Shown: positions 43,658-53,344, counted from the first letter of the stretch. The stretch is DNA of 64,000 nucleotides from Methylobacterium sp. WSM2598 (GCF_000379105.1 NZ_KB900609.1:305781-369780); one strand, 5' to 3'. Notes: generated by a model from the sequence alone, not told the origin. Made by a program: numbers and translations.

Positions 43658-45295
43658 TCAGCCGCGGCGCCGGGCGGGGCGGCGGGGCAGTTCGGGCGTG
43701 CCGTCGAGGGGCTCGACGCGCAGGTCGGCCGAGCCGCTGCGCCCGAAACTGTCGGCGAAGTTCGCCGCGGCGCCGCCGCGGATCTCGAACTTGGTCTCGC
43801 GATCGAAGATGCGGATCGCTCCGACCTCCTCGCGGGTGATCCCGCCGCGGCGGCAGAGCATCGGCAGCAGCCGGCGCGGGTCGGCATTGTCGCGCCGGCC
43901 CACATTCAGCCGGAACCAGACGCTCGGGCCGAGCGCCGGCCGCGGGCCCTCGCGCCGGGCCGCGGTCGGGCGCCCGCTCGCGAAGCCCGGATCCGTCACC
44001 TCCTCGGGCGCGGGCAGGCGGGCCCGGTAGGCCCGCACCAGGGCCGCCGCGAGATCCTCGGCGGAGCGCTGCGCGAGCAGCGCCTGCGCCATCGCCCGGT
44101 CCTCCTCGCTCGTCTCCTCGGTGAGGAGCGGGTCGACCAGGAGCCGCTCCTGGTCGAGGGCGCGGATCTCGTCGGCCGGCGGCGGCCCCGACCAGACCGG
44201 CACCACGCCCGCCTGGGCCATCAGCTCCTCGGCCTTGCGCCGGCGCGAGCCCGGGACCAGCAGCACGCTGATCCCCTTGCGGCCGGCCCGGCCGGTGCGG
44301 CCGGAGCGGTGCTGCAGCACCTCGGCGTCGTGCGGCAGCTCGGCGTGGATGACGAGGCCGAGCCCGGGCAGGTCGATCCCGCGCGCCGCGACGTCGGTGG
44401 CGACGCAGACCCGGGCGCGCCCGTCCCGCAGGGCCTGGAGCGCCGCGTTGCGCTCGCCCTGGCCGAGTTCCCCCGACAGCGCCACCGCCGCGAAGCCGCG
44501 CTCGGTCAGCACCGCCTGGAGGTGGCGCACCGCGTTGCGGGTGTTGCAGAACACGATGGCGGTGCGCGCCTCGACGAGGCGCAGGGTGTTGACGACGACG
44601 AGCTCGGTCTCGCGCGGCAGGATGCGCACGGCCCGGTACTCGATGTCCGCGTGGCCCCGCCGCTCGCCCGCCACCGCGATGCGGCGCGCCTCGCGCTGGT
44701 AATGCTCGGCGAGCGCCACGATGCCCTTCGGCAGGGTCGCGGAGAACAGGAGGGTGCGCCGCTCGACCGGCGTCGCGCCCAGGATGAATTCGAGATCCTC
44801 GCGGAAGCCGAGGTCCAGCATCTCGTCGGCCTCGTCGAGCACCACGGCGCGCAGCCGCGACGGATCGAGATTGCGCCGCTCCAGGTGGTCGCGCAGGCGC
44901 CCGGGCGTGCCCACGACGATGTGCACGCCCTCCGCCAGGGCGCGGCTCTCCCGGCGCGGGTCCATCCCGCCCACGCAGGAGACGACCCGCGCCCCCGCGG
45001 CCCCGTAGAGCCACGCGAGTTCGCGGTGCACCTGGAGCGCGAGTTCGCGGGTCGGCGCGATCACCAGGGCGAGCGGGGCGCCGGGGGCGCCGAACGCCTC
45101 GGCCTCGCCGAGCAGAGTCTCGGCCAGGGCGAGGCCGTACGCGACGGTCTTGCCCGAGCCGGTCTGGGCCGAGACCAGGAGGTCGCGGCCCGCATGGTCG
45201 GCCTCGAGCACGGCGGCCTGGACGGGAGTGGGCTCGTCGTAGCCGCGGGCGTCGAGCGCCCGGGCGAGGGGGGCGGGGAGGGGAGGAAAAGCCAA
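43658..45295 (-). CDS. DEAD-box RNA helicase (DbpA/CsdA-like)
   Basis: 545 residues. Motifs: ARGYDEPTPVQAAVLEADHA (Q motif), SAQTGSGKT (I), PTRELALQ (Ia), VGTPGRLRDHL, VLDEADEML (II), FSATL (III), VATDVAARGIDLP (V) and HRSGRTGRAGRKG (VI). The C-terminus (VWFRLNVGRRDNADPRRLLP; GAIRIFDRETKFEIRG) is the DbpA-type RNA-binding domain. It probably acts in ribosome assembly or RNA remodelling. Divergent from the 45535 gene. Confidence 0.93.
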   Translation of the reverse strand: MAFPPLPAPLARALDARGYDEPTPVQAAVLEADHAGRDLLVSAQTGSGKTVAYGLALAETLLGEAEAFGAPGAPLALVIAPTRELALQVHRELAWLYGAAGARVVSCVGGMDPRRESRALAEGVHIVVGTPGRLRDHLERRNLDPSRLRAVVLDEADEMLDLGFREDLEFILGATPVERRTLLFSATLPKGIVALAEHYQREARRIAVAGERRGHADIEYRAVRILPRETELVVVNTLRLVEARTAIVFCNTRNAVRHLQAVLTERGFAAVALSGELGQGERNAALQALRDGRARVCVATDVAARGIDLPGLGLVIHAELPHDAEVLQHRSGRTGRAGRKGISVLLVPGSRRRKAEELMAQAGVVPVWSGPPPADEIRALDQERLLVDPLLTEETSEEDRAMAQALLAQRSAEDLAAALVRAYRARLPAPEEVTDPGFASGRPTAARREGPRPALGPSVWFRLNVGRRDNADPRRLLPMLCRRGGITREEVGAIRIFDRETKFEIRGGAAANFADSFGRSGSADLRVEPLDGTPELPRRPARRRG

Positions 45296-45534
45296 AGCAG
45301 GGACGTCCCAGGTGACGACGCGCGGGCAGGACCGCTCGAGGAAGCGGAGTCACGCCCGAATCCGGTCACGCCGCCCGAGCGGCCCCGACCATCGCGCGCA
45401 GTCCCACGGGTCATGAGGAGGATGGCCGGCACGTAGCGCGTCCGGCGCCCCGGGTCCAGCCCCGGCCGGATCATTTACGGCCCGTTAACCTTAATGAGAT
45501 CTCTTCTGCGTCAATCAGTTCCAGGAGACGCGGC

Positions 45535-45993
45535 GTGTCCGAACCCGCCTACAAGACCTCGTCCAGCCCGGCGCGCCAGCCCGCGGGACCGCTGCGGGAT
45601 TGGCTCGCGACCCTCTCGCGCATCGACGGGGCGGCCGCGCCCGCCCGCGCGCCCGAGCGCGCCGAGCCCGAGCTGCGCCGCTCCACCGAGGCCCCCGCGG
45701 CCTGGGAGCCGCGCATCGTGTCCACGCCGCCGGCCCCCGCGCCCGCGCCCGAGGCTCCGACGGAGGACGAGGACATCGCCGCCCTGATGGCCGAGAACAT
45801 GGTCCTCAAGGCGCGCCTGAAGAGCGAGGCGGACCGCTACGAGGAGCTCCAGGCGATCATCGCCGAGGAGCTGCGCGCCCTGCGCCACCACGTCGAGAGC
45901 GAGATCAAGCGCACGGACGAGCTGCGGGCCGAGCGCGACCTGTGGATGGCCCGCGCCGAGGCCCTGGCCCAGCCGCTGTTCCAGAAGCGCTGA
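45535..45993 (+). CDS. Coiled-coil hypothetical protein, 152 aa
   Basis: Starts at GTG (MSEPAYKTSS) after a GGAG. The first half is Ala/Pro-rich and probably disordered; the second half (IAALMAENMVLKARLKSEAD, EELQAIIAEELRALRHHVES) is a predicted coiled coil. No membrane span. The pattern is that of conserved but unnamed Methylobacterium proteins. Confidence 0.65.
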   Translation: MSEPAYKTSSSPARQPAGPLRDWLATLSRIDGAAAPARAPERAEPELRRSTEAPAAWEPRIVSTPPAPAPAPEAPTEDEDIAALMAENMVLKARLKSEADRYEELQAIIAEELRALRHHVESEIKRTDELRAERDLWMARAEALAQPLFQKR

Positions 45994-46030
45994 GGGCGCG
46001 GCCCCGCGGCCGGGACGCCGCGCCGCCTCA

Positions 46031-46164
46031 TGCGACATCCGGTTGATGGCTTCGCCATACCCGATTTCGGCCATGCGGGTGTCGGCGTCGCTCAGGCGCC
46101 GCGCTCAGGCGCCGCGCAGGCTTGGGATCCGGGATCCGCTTCGATCAAGCGGATCCCGGATCAG
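46031..46164. repeat. Dispersed structured repeat, copy 1
   Basis: Conserved head with inner ATGGCTTCGCCAT hairpin followed by GTCGCTCAGGCGCCGCGC and ending in a hairpin with arms ATCCGGGATCCGCTT / AAGCGGATCCCGGAT. It lies between convergent genes (45535 and HIT) and could also end transcription. Confidence 0.75.
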
Positions 46165-46601
46165 GCGGGGCGCGCCGCCAGCGCCGCCCTGATCCTCTCC
46201 GCGTGGGCGGCGAGCACGGCCCCGTCCGCCATGCCGCGGGCGTGCTGGCGCATCGGCACGCCCTCGTGGCGGGGCAGGATGTGGACGTGGAGGTGGAACA
46301 CGGTCTGACCGCCCGCCGGCTCGTTGAACTGGCTCACCACCAGGCCGTCCGCCGCGAAGGCGGTCTTCACCGCCGCCGCGACCGTCTGCACGGCGGCGAA
46401 GAGCGGGCCGAGCGAGGCCGGATCCGCGTCGAGGAGTCCCCGGCTCGGGGCCTTGGGCACCACCAGGGTGTGCCCGTCCACTTGCGGCATCACGTCCATG
46501 AAGGCGAGGCAATGCGCGTCCTCGTAGACGCGGTGGGCGGGGATCTCGCCGCGCAGGATCCTGGCGAAGACGTTGTTCGGGTCGTAGGCGGGCGTGGTCA
46601 T
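46161..46601 (-). CDS. HIT-family nucleotide hydrolase
   Basis: 146 residues. NNVFARILRGEIPAHRVYED and the HIT motif QTVFHLHVHILPRHEG (HxHxH) are diagnostic. These enzymes hydrolyse adenosine-phosphoramidate-type nucleotides. The ATG chosen gives the expected length; longer frame upstream is shadow. The stop overlaps the edge of the repeat. Confidence 0.93.
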   Translation of the reverse strand: MTTPAYDPNNVFARILRGEIPAHRVYEDAHCLAFMDVMPQVDGHTLVVPKAPSRGLLDADPASLGPLFAAVQTVAAAVKTAFAADGLVVSQFNEPAGGQTVFHLHVHILPRHEGVPMRQHARGMADGAVLAAHAERIRAALAARPA

Positions 46602-46725
46602 GAGGGCTCCGCTGAGCGTTGGGTCGCCGAAGGGATCACCGGTCGGGCCGCAGCGGTGATGCGGCGGCGGGAGCCGGAGCGGGACGGCGTGCGGCCGCTC
46701 CGCTCGGGCTCTCAGGGAGCCGGCG

Positions 46726-47892
46726 TCACAGGCCGGCGGCGGCGCGGCGCTCGACGAGGCGGGCCAGGTAGGCGGCGCCGAGCGGGATGATGCTGTCGTC
46801 GAAGTCGTAGGCGGCGTTGTGGAGCGCCACACCCGCCTTCGCCCCGAGCCACGCATAGGCGCCCGGAACGGCCAGCAGCATGTCGGCGAAATCCTCGCTG
46901 CCCATCTTGGGGTCAGGGTCGTCCTCCACGCGCTCGGGCCCGAACAGCTCGCGGGCGACCGCGAGGGCGGCCTCGGTCTGCGCCTCGCTGTTGCGCAGGA
47001 CCGAGAAGACGTCCCGGATCTCGACCGCGATCTCGGCGCCGAACGCGGCGGCGAGGCCCGCGCAGGTCTCCCGCAGGCGGGACGCCACCATCGCCCGGAC
47101 GCGGTCGTCGAAGGTGCGGATCGTGCCGGCGAGGTGCGCCTCCTCGGGGATCACGTTGTAGGCCGCTCCCGCCTGGACGCGGGTGATCGACAGGACGGCC
47201 GACTGCACCGGGTCGGTGTTGCGGCTCACCACCGCCTGCAACGCCTGGACGAGCGCGGCCTGGATCACCACCGGGTCGACGCCGCGATGCGGCTGGGCCG
47301 CGTGGGCGCCCCGGCCGCCGATGCGGATGTCGAAGAAGTCGGCCGCCGCCATGGCCGGCCCGCGCCGGATCGACAGCTGCCCGTGCCGCCCGTTCGGCTG
47401 GTTGTGCAGGCCGTAGACCTCGTCGCAGGGAAAGTGCGCGAACAGGCCGTCGGCGAGCATGGCCCGGGCGCCGCCGAGGCCCTCCTCGGCGGGCTGGAAG
47501 ATGAACACCGCCGTGCCGTCGAAGTCGCGGGTCTCGCTCAGGTACTTGGCGGCGCCGAGGAGCATCGCGGTGTGCCCGTCGTGGCCGCAGGCATGCATGG
47601 TGCCGGGCCGCGTCGAGCGGTAGGGCAGATTCGTGGCCTCCTCGATCGGGAGCGCGTCCATGTCGGCGCGCAATCCGATCCGGCGCGACGAGGTGCCCCG
47701 CCCGGTCAGCACCCCGACGATCCCGGTGCGGCCGACGCCGCGATGCACCTCGATGCCCCAGGCTTCGAGCCGCTCCGCCACGATCGCGCTGGTGCGCGTC
47801 TCCTCGAAGCCGATCTCCGGGTGAGCGTGCAGGTCGCGGCGGATCGCCACGAGTTCGTCGAGGTGGGCGGTGATGCGGTCGAGCGGGGACAT
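46726..47892 (-). CDS. M20-family amidohydrolase (hippurate-hydrolase-like)
   Basis: 388 residues. Metal and catalytic motifs: RRDLHAHPEIGFEETRTS, MHACGHDGHTAMLLGAAKYL, FIFQPAEEGLGGARAM and DPKMGSEDFADML. The length and dimerisation domain (DFFDIRIGGRGAHAAQPHRG) fit the AbgB/HipO-type aminoacylase family. The precise amide substrate cannot be told from sequence. Cytosolic. Confidence 0.92.
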   Translation of the reverse strand: MSPLDRITAHLDELVAIRRDLHAHPEIGFEETRTSAIVAERLEAWGIEVHRGVGRTGIVGVLTGRGTSSRRIGLRADMDALPIEEATNLPYRSTRPGTMHACGHDGHTAMLLGAAKYLSETRDFDGTAVFIFQPAEEGLGGARAMLADGLFAHFPCDEVYGLHNQPNGRHGQLSIRRGPAMAAADFFDIRIGGRGAHAAQPHRGVDPVVIQAALVQALQAVVSRNTDPVQSAVLSITRVQAGAAYNVIPEEAHLAGTIRTFDDRVRAMVASRLRETCAGLAAAFGAEIAVEIRDVFSVLRNSEAQTEAALAVARELFGPERVEDDPDPKMGSEDFADMLLAVPGAYAWLGAKAGVALHNAAYDFDDSIIPLGAAYLARLVERRAAAGL

Positions 47893-47959
47893 GCGGCAGT
47901 GAACCTCCCTGATCCGGGGCCGGGCATCCTTGGCGGGCGATGCCGGCTTGTCCAGGGGC

Positions 47960-49459
47960 CTATTCCCGCGGCCGCGCCGTCGCCTCGCGAGCGCCTCGCG
48001 CGTCTTGCGCGACTCGCGCGTCTTGCGCGACTCGCGCGTCTTGCGCGACTCGCGCGTCTTGCGCGCCGGGCGGGCGGGCGCCGGGGAACAGCAGGGCCCG
48101 CAGGTGCGCCGCCGCCTCGGGCTGGGCGAGGTCGCGGGCGAGCGCGTCCTGCAGGTCGCCGCAGCCGAGGAGGCGGGCGGGGGACGCAAGGGGGCGGCGC
48201 CGGGGGCGGATCGCGCCCGCGCCGTCCCGCCCCTCCAGCGCCCGCCCCAGGAGGGCGCGGGCGCTCTCCGCCGCCCGCGGCTCGCGCCGCCCGAGGATCT
48301 CGGCGGCGCTCACCAGGTCGGCCTCCCGCACCAGGGCCGCGCATTCCTCCGCCTCGTCGGGGTCGCTCGCCCGCGCGGCCCGGAGCAGGAAGCGGCCGAG
48401 ATCGAGGAGCACGGCGTCGGGCGCGCCGGCCAGCACCTCGGCGATCTGCCGGGCGGCGTGGAGCCGGATCACGTCCTGCCCGTGCGCCTCGCTGCGGCCC
48501 TGCCGGTAGGCGTCGAGGTAGCGCGCCGCCACCGCGTCGAGGCGCGCGGGTGCTCCCTCCGCGAGGGGGCGCATCAGCCCGACCGCGCTCAGTACGGCGG
48601 CGCGCGCCCCCGCGAGGGTCGGGTCGTCGTCGAGGGTCGAATCGGGCAGGCGGTCCGCGCCGACGATCCCCGTGACGGCTCCGGCCGCGCGCAGGCGCTC
48701 GGGCGTCGGCGTCCAGACCTCCTTCGGCGCCACGCGCAGCGCCGCCTCCACGAAGTCCGGCGACAGGCCGGTGCGCAGGTACGCCCGGCGCTCGGGCGCG
48801 CTGTCGATCGCCAGGATCTCGCCGAAGATCCCGGTCTCGTAGGGGGAGTGGAAGCCGAGGCGGGCCTCCGCCATCAGAAGGCGCTCCCGCCCGCGCAGGA
48901 AGGCGAGGGTGCAGGCCGAGACGCAGTAATCCGGCACGTAGGTGGAGAGGCCGCGCGCGGCGATCGCCTCCCCGAGCGCCAGCCCCTCCTCGACGAGGCC
49001 GCCGTCGCTGGTGAGGTGGATCCGCTCGACCCGGGGATTGGCGGCGAGCAGGGCCGCGAGCCGCGCCCCGGCCCCGGCCGTCAGCGTGCCGGAGAGGCGC
49101 ACGTCGCGCCCGCCCGGCCCCAGCGCGAGCAGCGTGTCGGGGATGTCCTCGGGTGGGCCGAAGCGCTCGGTGAGGCCCCGCGACAGGGCGGGATAGACCT
49201 GGGTGGCGAGCGCGAGGGCCGCGCCGAGCCCGAGCCCGGCGAGCCCGAGGGCCGGGCGCCGGGCCGCCCGGCCGAGCAGCCCGGCGAACCCCGCCGCGAG
49301 GGCGGCCGCGCCGCCCGCCAGGAGCAGGAGTCCGGCCGCGCCCTCCGCGAGCAGACCGGAGGTGCCGTCGAGACAATTGGCGAGGTGCGCCACCGCCCCG
49401 AAGGTCACGCAGGCCGACGCGGCCGTTCCGACGCGCCGCCGCACTTCGCTCTGCCCCAT
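47960..49459 (-). CDS. Membrane protein with ClpP-like (COG3904) domain and C-terminal tandem repeats
   Basis: 499 residues. Several N-terminal spans (for example GLLAEGAAGLLLLAGGAAAL and ALGLAGLGLGAALALATQVY) lead to a ClpP/crotonase-like domain (VERIHLTSDGGLVEEGLALG; YVPDYCVSACTLAFLRGRER), where the S-A-C segment resembles the COG3904 catalytic serine. The last 30 residues are four copies of AQDAR(V/G), encoded by an 18-bp tandem repeat at 48001-48068 that could vary in number. Function unknown, presumably membrane-linked proteolysis. Confidence 0.7.
   Translation of the reverse strand: MGQSEVRRRVGTAASACVTFGAVAHLANCLDGTSGLLAEGAAGLLLLAGGAAALAAGFAGLLGRAARRPALGLAGLGLGAALALATQVYPALSRGLTERFGPPEDIPDTLLALGPGGRDVRLSGTLTAGAGARLAALLAANPRVERIHLTSDGGLVEEGLALGEAIAARGLSTYVPDYCVSACTLAFLRGRERLLMAEARLGFHSPYETGIFGEILAIDSAPERRAYLRTGLSPDFVEAALRVAPKEVWTPTPERLRAAGAVTGIVGADRLPDSTLDDDPTLAGARAAVLSAVGLMRPLAEGAPARLDAVAARYLDAYRQGRSEAHGQDVIRLHAARQIAEVLAGAPDAVLLDLGRFLLRAARASDPDEAEECAALVREADLVSAAEILGRREPRAAESARALLGRALEGRDGAGAIRPRRRPLASPARLLGCGDLQDALARDLAQPEAAAHLRALLFPGARPPGAQDARVAQDARVAQDARVAQDARGAREATARPRE
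48001..48068. repeat. 18-bp tandem repeat, about 3.8 copies
   Basis: The unit CGTCTTGCGCGACTCGCG is repeated perfectly and in frame, giving AQDARV hexapeptides in the minus-strand protein. Being a multiple of three, changes in copy number would not break the frame. Confidence 0.9.
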
Positions 49460-49944
49460 GGCCCGGCCTCGCCGTCGTCCTCGTCAGGCGCTCATTCTCG
49501 CCGCCCGCTGTCGAACGAGAAGAAGGCAAGTTTCCGACCAAGGCCTGGCCGAGGCGGGAACAGCAGCGCAGGAGAACCGCATGTGCGGTCGCGGCGCATC
49601 ATCCGACATCCGGTTGATGGCTTCGCCATCTCCGATGTCGGCCATGCGGATGTCGGCGTCGCTCAGGCGCCGCGCAGGCTCGCGATCCGGGATCCACCTT
49701 GATCACGCGGATCCCGGATCAGCCGGAAGATCGGTCTCCTCGACGCGGATGACCGGGGAGGGACCTTGCCGCGGTCGCGCTACCGTGCCGCGGACCGGGA
49801 CCAAGCTTGGGCCCATCGTTGCCGGGAGCGGCGGAGCCCGGCAGCCGCAACCGGCGCGCGGCGCGGGCGGCTCCTGCGCGGCAGGGTTTCCGTAACCATG
49901 GCCGGGCGATGCTCCGCCCGCGTCCGCACACGAGGCCGGCCATC
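49460..49944. other. Intergenic region with repeat copy 2
   Basis: Apart from the structured repeat at 49600-49720 no gene or RNA is recognised. The rest probably holds the divergent promoters. Confidence 0.4.
49600..49720. repeat. Dispersed structured repeat, copy 2
   Basis: Same head as copy 1 (GACATCCGGTTGATGGCTTC, inner ATGGCTTCGCCAT hairpin, CTCAGGCGCCGCGCAGGCTC) and a terminal hairpin with arms ATCCGGGATCC and GGATCCCGGAT. Confidence 0.75.
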
Positions 49945-51582
49945 ATGCGTCGTCAGCTTGTCCCCCCGTCCGGGTCGGCCCGGCCCGTGCTGCCGCTCGC
50001 CGCGGCGGCCTGGCTGCTCGGGGCGGGGGCGGTGGTCGCGCAGGCGCCGCCCGTGCCCCCCGCCGCCGTCCTGGTGCCCGCCGAGGCGTCCGCCGCCTCC
50101 GGGGCGCCCGCGCCGGACCCCGCCAAGGCCCCGCTCCCCGAGGCGGGCAGGGCGGCCGCGCCCGCCGGCCCGGTCGCGGCGCCCGGCCCCGCCGGCGCCC
50201 CCGCGGCATCCGCGCCGGCCGCGCCCGCCGCCGAGGAGAGCCCCGCGCCCGCCAGGGAGGCGCCGCGGCGCGCCTCGCGCGAATTGCCGCCGCTCGTCCT
50301 CGCGCCGGTCTCCCAGGACCCGACCCCGACCCTCACGCCCGCCACCTTCCTCGACACGCTGCGGATGGCGGACCGCTACCAGGCCATCGTCCAGGCCGGC
50401 GGCTGGCCCTCCGTCCCCGCCAGCCTGTCCCTCAAGCCCGGCGACCGGCATCCGGGGGTGCTGGCCCTGCGCCGCCGCCTCGCGGCGACCGAGGATCTCC
50501 CGGCCGACGCGCCGGTCTCCGACCGCATGGACGAGGCGCTCGTGGCGGCGGTGACGCGCTTCCAGCACCGGCACGGCCTGCCCGAGACCGGGCTCGTCGG
50601 CGCCATGACGGTCAAGGCGCTCAACGTGCCGGCCAGCGTGCGCCAGCGCCAGCTCGCTGCCTCCGCGGCGCGCCTGATGGGCTCGCGCTTCCCCTTCGGC
50701 GAGCGCTACGTGGTCGCCAACATCCCGGCCGCCGCCGTCGAGGCGGTGGAGCGCGGCGCCGTCGTGCGCCGCTACGTGGCCGTGGTCGGCAAGCCCGACC
50801 GCGCCTCGCCGATGGTCGAGACGCGGATCACCAACGTCAATTTCAATCCGACCTGGACCGTGCCGGTCTCGCTGATCAAGAAGGACATCATCCCGCACAT
50901 GCGGAAGGACCCGGGCTACCTCGCCAAGATGCACATCCGGATGTTGGACGGGCAGGGCAACGAGGTGCAGCCGACCGCGATCGACTGGTCGACCGAGAAG
51001 GCGGTGAACTACACCGTGCGGCAGGATCCGGGCTTCGACAACTCGCTCGGCCAGGTGCGGATCGACATGCCGAACCGCCACGCCGTCTACATGCACGACA
51101 CGCCCTCGAAGAGCCTGTTCACCCGCACGATCCGGTTCCACTCCTCGGGCTGCGTGCGGGTGGCGGAAGTGAAGGGGCTGGTCGCGTGGCTGCTCGAGGG
51201 GACGCCCGGTCCCGGCGGGCCCGGAACGGTCTGGGGCCCGATCGAGATCGAGACCGGGATCGCGACCGGCGAGCGGCGCGACATCAAGCTCGCCAAGCCG
51301 GTGCCCGTGACCTTCGTGTACCTGACGGGCTACGCCACCCCGGACGGACGGGCCCATTTCCGCGACGACGTCTACAACCTCGACGGCGCCGGCCCGGAGA
51401 AGCCGGCGCCCGACGTGGCCACCACGGCCGCGATCGCGCCGAGGCCCGCCGCCAGGGCCGCGGCCGCTCCCGCGCCCGCCGGAGCTCCGGCGCCCCTGGC
51501 CGCGCCGAAGCCCGGTTCGGCGCCGCGCGCGCAGGGTCCGGCCCCGCGCGCGCAGGGGTCGGCCGCGACGCCCCGGACCTGA
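49945..51582 (+). CDS. L,D-transpeptidase (YcbB-like) with peptidoglycan-binding domain
   Basis: 545 residues from the ATG of MRRQLVPPSG (an alternative lies 36 bases upstream). Signal segment (VLPLAAAAWLLGAGAVVAQA), a long Ala/Pro-rich linker, a PG_binding_1 domain (GDRHPGVLALRRRLAATEDL; AAVTRFQHRHGLPETGLVGA), and the YkuD domain with catalytic Cys in FTRTIRFHSSGCVRVAEVKG. Forms 3-3 cross-links in peptidoglycan. The C-terminal 70 residues are again Ala/Pro-rich. Confidence 0.9.
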   Translation: MRRQLVPPSGSARPVLPLAAAAWLLGAGAVVAQAPPVPPAAVLVPAEASAASGAPAPDPAKAPLPEAGRAAAPAGPVAAPGPAGAPAASAPAAPAAEESPAPAREAPRRASRELPPLVLAPVSQDPTPTLTPATFLDTLRMADRYQAIVQAGGWPSVPASLSLKPGDRHPGVLALRRRLAATEDLPADAPVSDRMDEALVAAVTRFQHRHGLPETGLVGAMTVKALNVPASVRQRQLAASAARLMGSRFPFGERYVVANIPAAAVEAVERGAVVRRYVAVVGKPDRASPMVETRITNVNFNPTWTVPVSLIKKDIIPHMRKDPGYLAKMHIRMLDGQGNEVQPTAIDWSTEKAVNYTVRQDPGFDNSLGQVRIDMPNRHAVYMHDTPSKSLFTRTIRFHSSGCVRVAEVKGLVAWLLEGTPGPGGPGTVWGPIEIETGIATGERRDIKLAKPVPVTFVYLTGYATPDGRAHFRDDVYNLDGAGPEKPAPDVATTAAIAPRPAARAAAAPAPAGAPAPLAAPKPGSAPRAQGPAPRAQGSAATPRT

Positions 51583-51692
51583 TGCCGCACGGCCAAGTCC
51601 GGCGGCTCCCCTGCGGAACCAACCGGCCGCGCTCGAATTGGCGAGCGAACAGCGCGCTGCTCGCGGCGCGCGCAGATCCGGAGACTTTCCCA

Positions 51693-52283
51693 ATGGCCCG
51701 TTCCACCAAGGCCGCCGCGGTGCCCATCGGCCGCGCCGCGCAGCCGAAGACCGCTGCCTCCGACGCGCGCGTGCGCGTCACCGCCGAGCGGCTCAACACG
51801 CCCTCCGACCTCTCGCCCGAGGCCTCCCGGGAGATCGCGGAGGGGCTGACGGTCCTGCTCTCGGACTTCCTCGCCCTCTACCTCAAGACCAAGAACTTCC
51901 ACTGGCACGTCAGCGGGCCGCATTTCCGCGACTACCACCTGCTGCTCGACGAGCAGGCGTCCCAGATCCTCGCCGCGACCGACGACGTGGCCGAGCGGGC
52001 CCGCAAGATCGGCGGCACGACGCTGCGCTCCCTCGGCCAAGCGGCCCAGAAGGCGCGGATCGTCGACAACAACGCCGATTACGTCGACCCGCTCGACATG
52101 CTGGCCGAGCTGCGCGACGACAACAAGGCGACGACGTCGCGGATGCGCGAGCTGCACGACCTCTGCGACGAGCACAACGACGTGGCGACGGCGAGCCTGA
52201 TCGAGGAGTGGATCGACCAGGCCGAGGAGCGCACCTGGTTCCTCTACGAGGCGAGCCGCCGCGGCGGCGCCGACGGGCACTGA
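51693..52283 (+). CDS. dps: Dps-family ferritin-like protein
   Basis: 196 residues. YLKTKNFHWHVSGPHFRDYH with HLLLDEQASQILAATDDVAE is the Dps ferroxidase signature; the rest is the four-helix bundle. A basic Ala-rich N-terminal extension (ARSTKAAAVPIGRAAQPKTA) could bind DNA, as in other Dps proteins. Role: iron storage and protection from peroxide. Confidence 0.93.
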   Translation: MARSTKAAAVPIGRAAQPKTAASDARVRVTAERLNTPSDLSPEASREIAEGLTVLLSDFLALYLKTKNFHWHVSGPHFRDYHLLLDEQASQILAATDDVAERARKIGGTTLRSLGQAAQKARIVDNNADYVDPLDMLAELRDDNKATTSRMRELHDLCDEHNDVATASLIEEWIDQAEERTWFLYEASRRGGADGH

Positions 52284-52297
52284 GGCTCCGGCCCGGA

Positions 52298-52314
52298 CGG
52301 CGGGGCCCCCGCCG
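52298..52314 (+). terminator. Short GC palindrome after dps
   Basis: CGGCGGGG and CCCCGCCG separated by one base, 14 bases after the dps stop. A weak candidate terminator. Confidence 0.3.
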
Positions 52315-52391
52315 GCCGCCCGGGCGCACGTTGCGCCCCCTTCCGTTTCCCGGAACAATGCGGGCGGCCCGCCCCGTGAACCGGACCCCCC

Positions 52392-53174
52392 TTGAGCGAC
52401 ACCCTCTCTCCGCGCCAGCACGACATCCTGGCGATCGCCCGGCAGCAGGGCCGGGTCAGCGTCGAGGATCTGGCGGTCCGGTTCGACGTCACCCCCCAGA
52501 CCATCCGCAAGGACCTGAACGAGCTCTGCGACAGCCGCCTGCTGTCGCGGGTGCACGGCGGCGCCGTGCTCTCGAGCGGGGTCGAGAACGTCGCCTACGA
52601 GGCCCGCCGCCTCGTCGCCCACGCCGAGAAGCGGGCGATCGGCCTCGCCGCGGCCAGGCTCATTCCCCACGGCGCCTCGCTCTTCATCAACATCGGCACG
52701 ACGACCGAGGAGGTCGCCCGCGCCCTCGTCGAGCATGAGGACCTGCTCGTCATCACGAACAACCTCAACGTGGCGACGCTTCTCTACCGGCACCCGCGGA
52801 TCAGCCTGATCGTCGCGGGCGGCCCGGTGCGGCGGGCGGACGGGGCGGTGATCGGCTCGGCGGCGGTCGACTTCATCAACCAGTTCAAGGTCGACTACGC
52901 CGTGATCGGCGCCTCCGCGATCGACGAGGACGGCGCGCTGCTCGATTTCGACTACCGCGAGGTGCGCGTCGCCCGCGCCATCATCGACAATTCGCGGCGG
53001 GTGATGCTGGTTGCCGACAAGCTGAAGCTCGACCGCACGGCGCCGATCCGGGTCGGGCATGTCGGCGAGCTCGACGTCTTCGTGACCGACGCGCTGCCCT
53101 CGCGTCCCCTGCGCGAGCTCTGCGACGAGCACGGAGTCCGCGTCGTCGAGGTCGGGACCGATCTCCCGGAGTGA
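52392..53174 (+). CDS. glpR: DeoR-family regulator (GlpR-like)
   Basis: 260 residues starting at TTG (MSDTLSPRQHDILAIARQQG). The DeoR helix-turn-helix is VSVEDLAVRFDVTPQTIRKD LNEL (shown with a break), followed by the sugar-sensor domain (FINIGTTTEEVARAL; LLVITNNLNVATLL; SAIDEDGALLDFDYREVRVA). Motifs fit GlpR, a glycerol-3-phosphate repressor, better than other DeoR members. No glp genes are in the window. Confidence 0.82.
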   Translation: MSDTLSPRQHDILAIARQQGRVSVEDLAVRFDVTPQTIRKDLNELCDSRLLSRVHGGAVLSSGVENVAYEARRLVAHAEKRAIGLAAARLIPHGASLFINIGTTTEEVARALVEHEDLLVITNNLNVATLLYRHPRISLIVAGGPVRRADGAVIGSAAVDFINQFKVDYAVIGASAIDEDGALLDFDYREVRVARAIIDNSRRVMLVADKLKLDRTAPIRVGHVGELDVFVTDALPSRPLRELCDEHGVRVVEVGTDLPE

Positions 53175-53344
53175 CCGCTCGGCCCGCCGCGAAACCTGGT
53201 CCGCCGCTGCATGACGCTGGGTTGGAACCAAGCGGTAGGAGCGTCGTTGTCGGGCCGAACGGACGAGCGCGGCGGTGCGCGGGCCGTGACGCTGCGGCGG
53301 CCGCCCCTCGTCCCGAGACCAGGCAGAGAAACCGGAGAGACCCG

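Noticed and set aside
45296..45534. Possible short gene between the helicase and the coiled-coil gene
   Set aside because: The frames are extensions of helicase shadows. The gap is more simply a divergent promoter.
48001..48068. Tandem repeats as a CRISPR array
   Set aside because: The units are directly adjacent with no spacers and lie in a coding frame.
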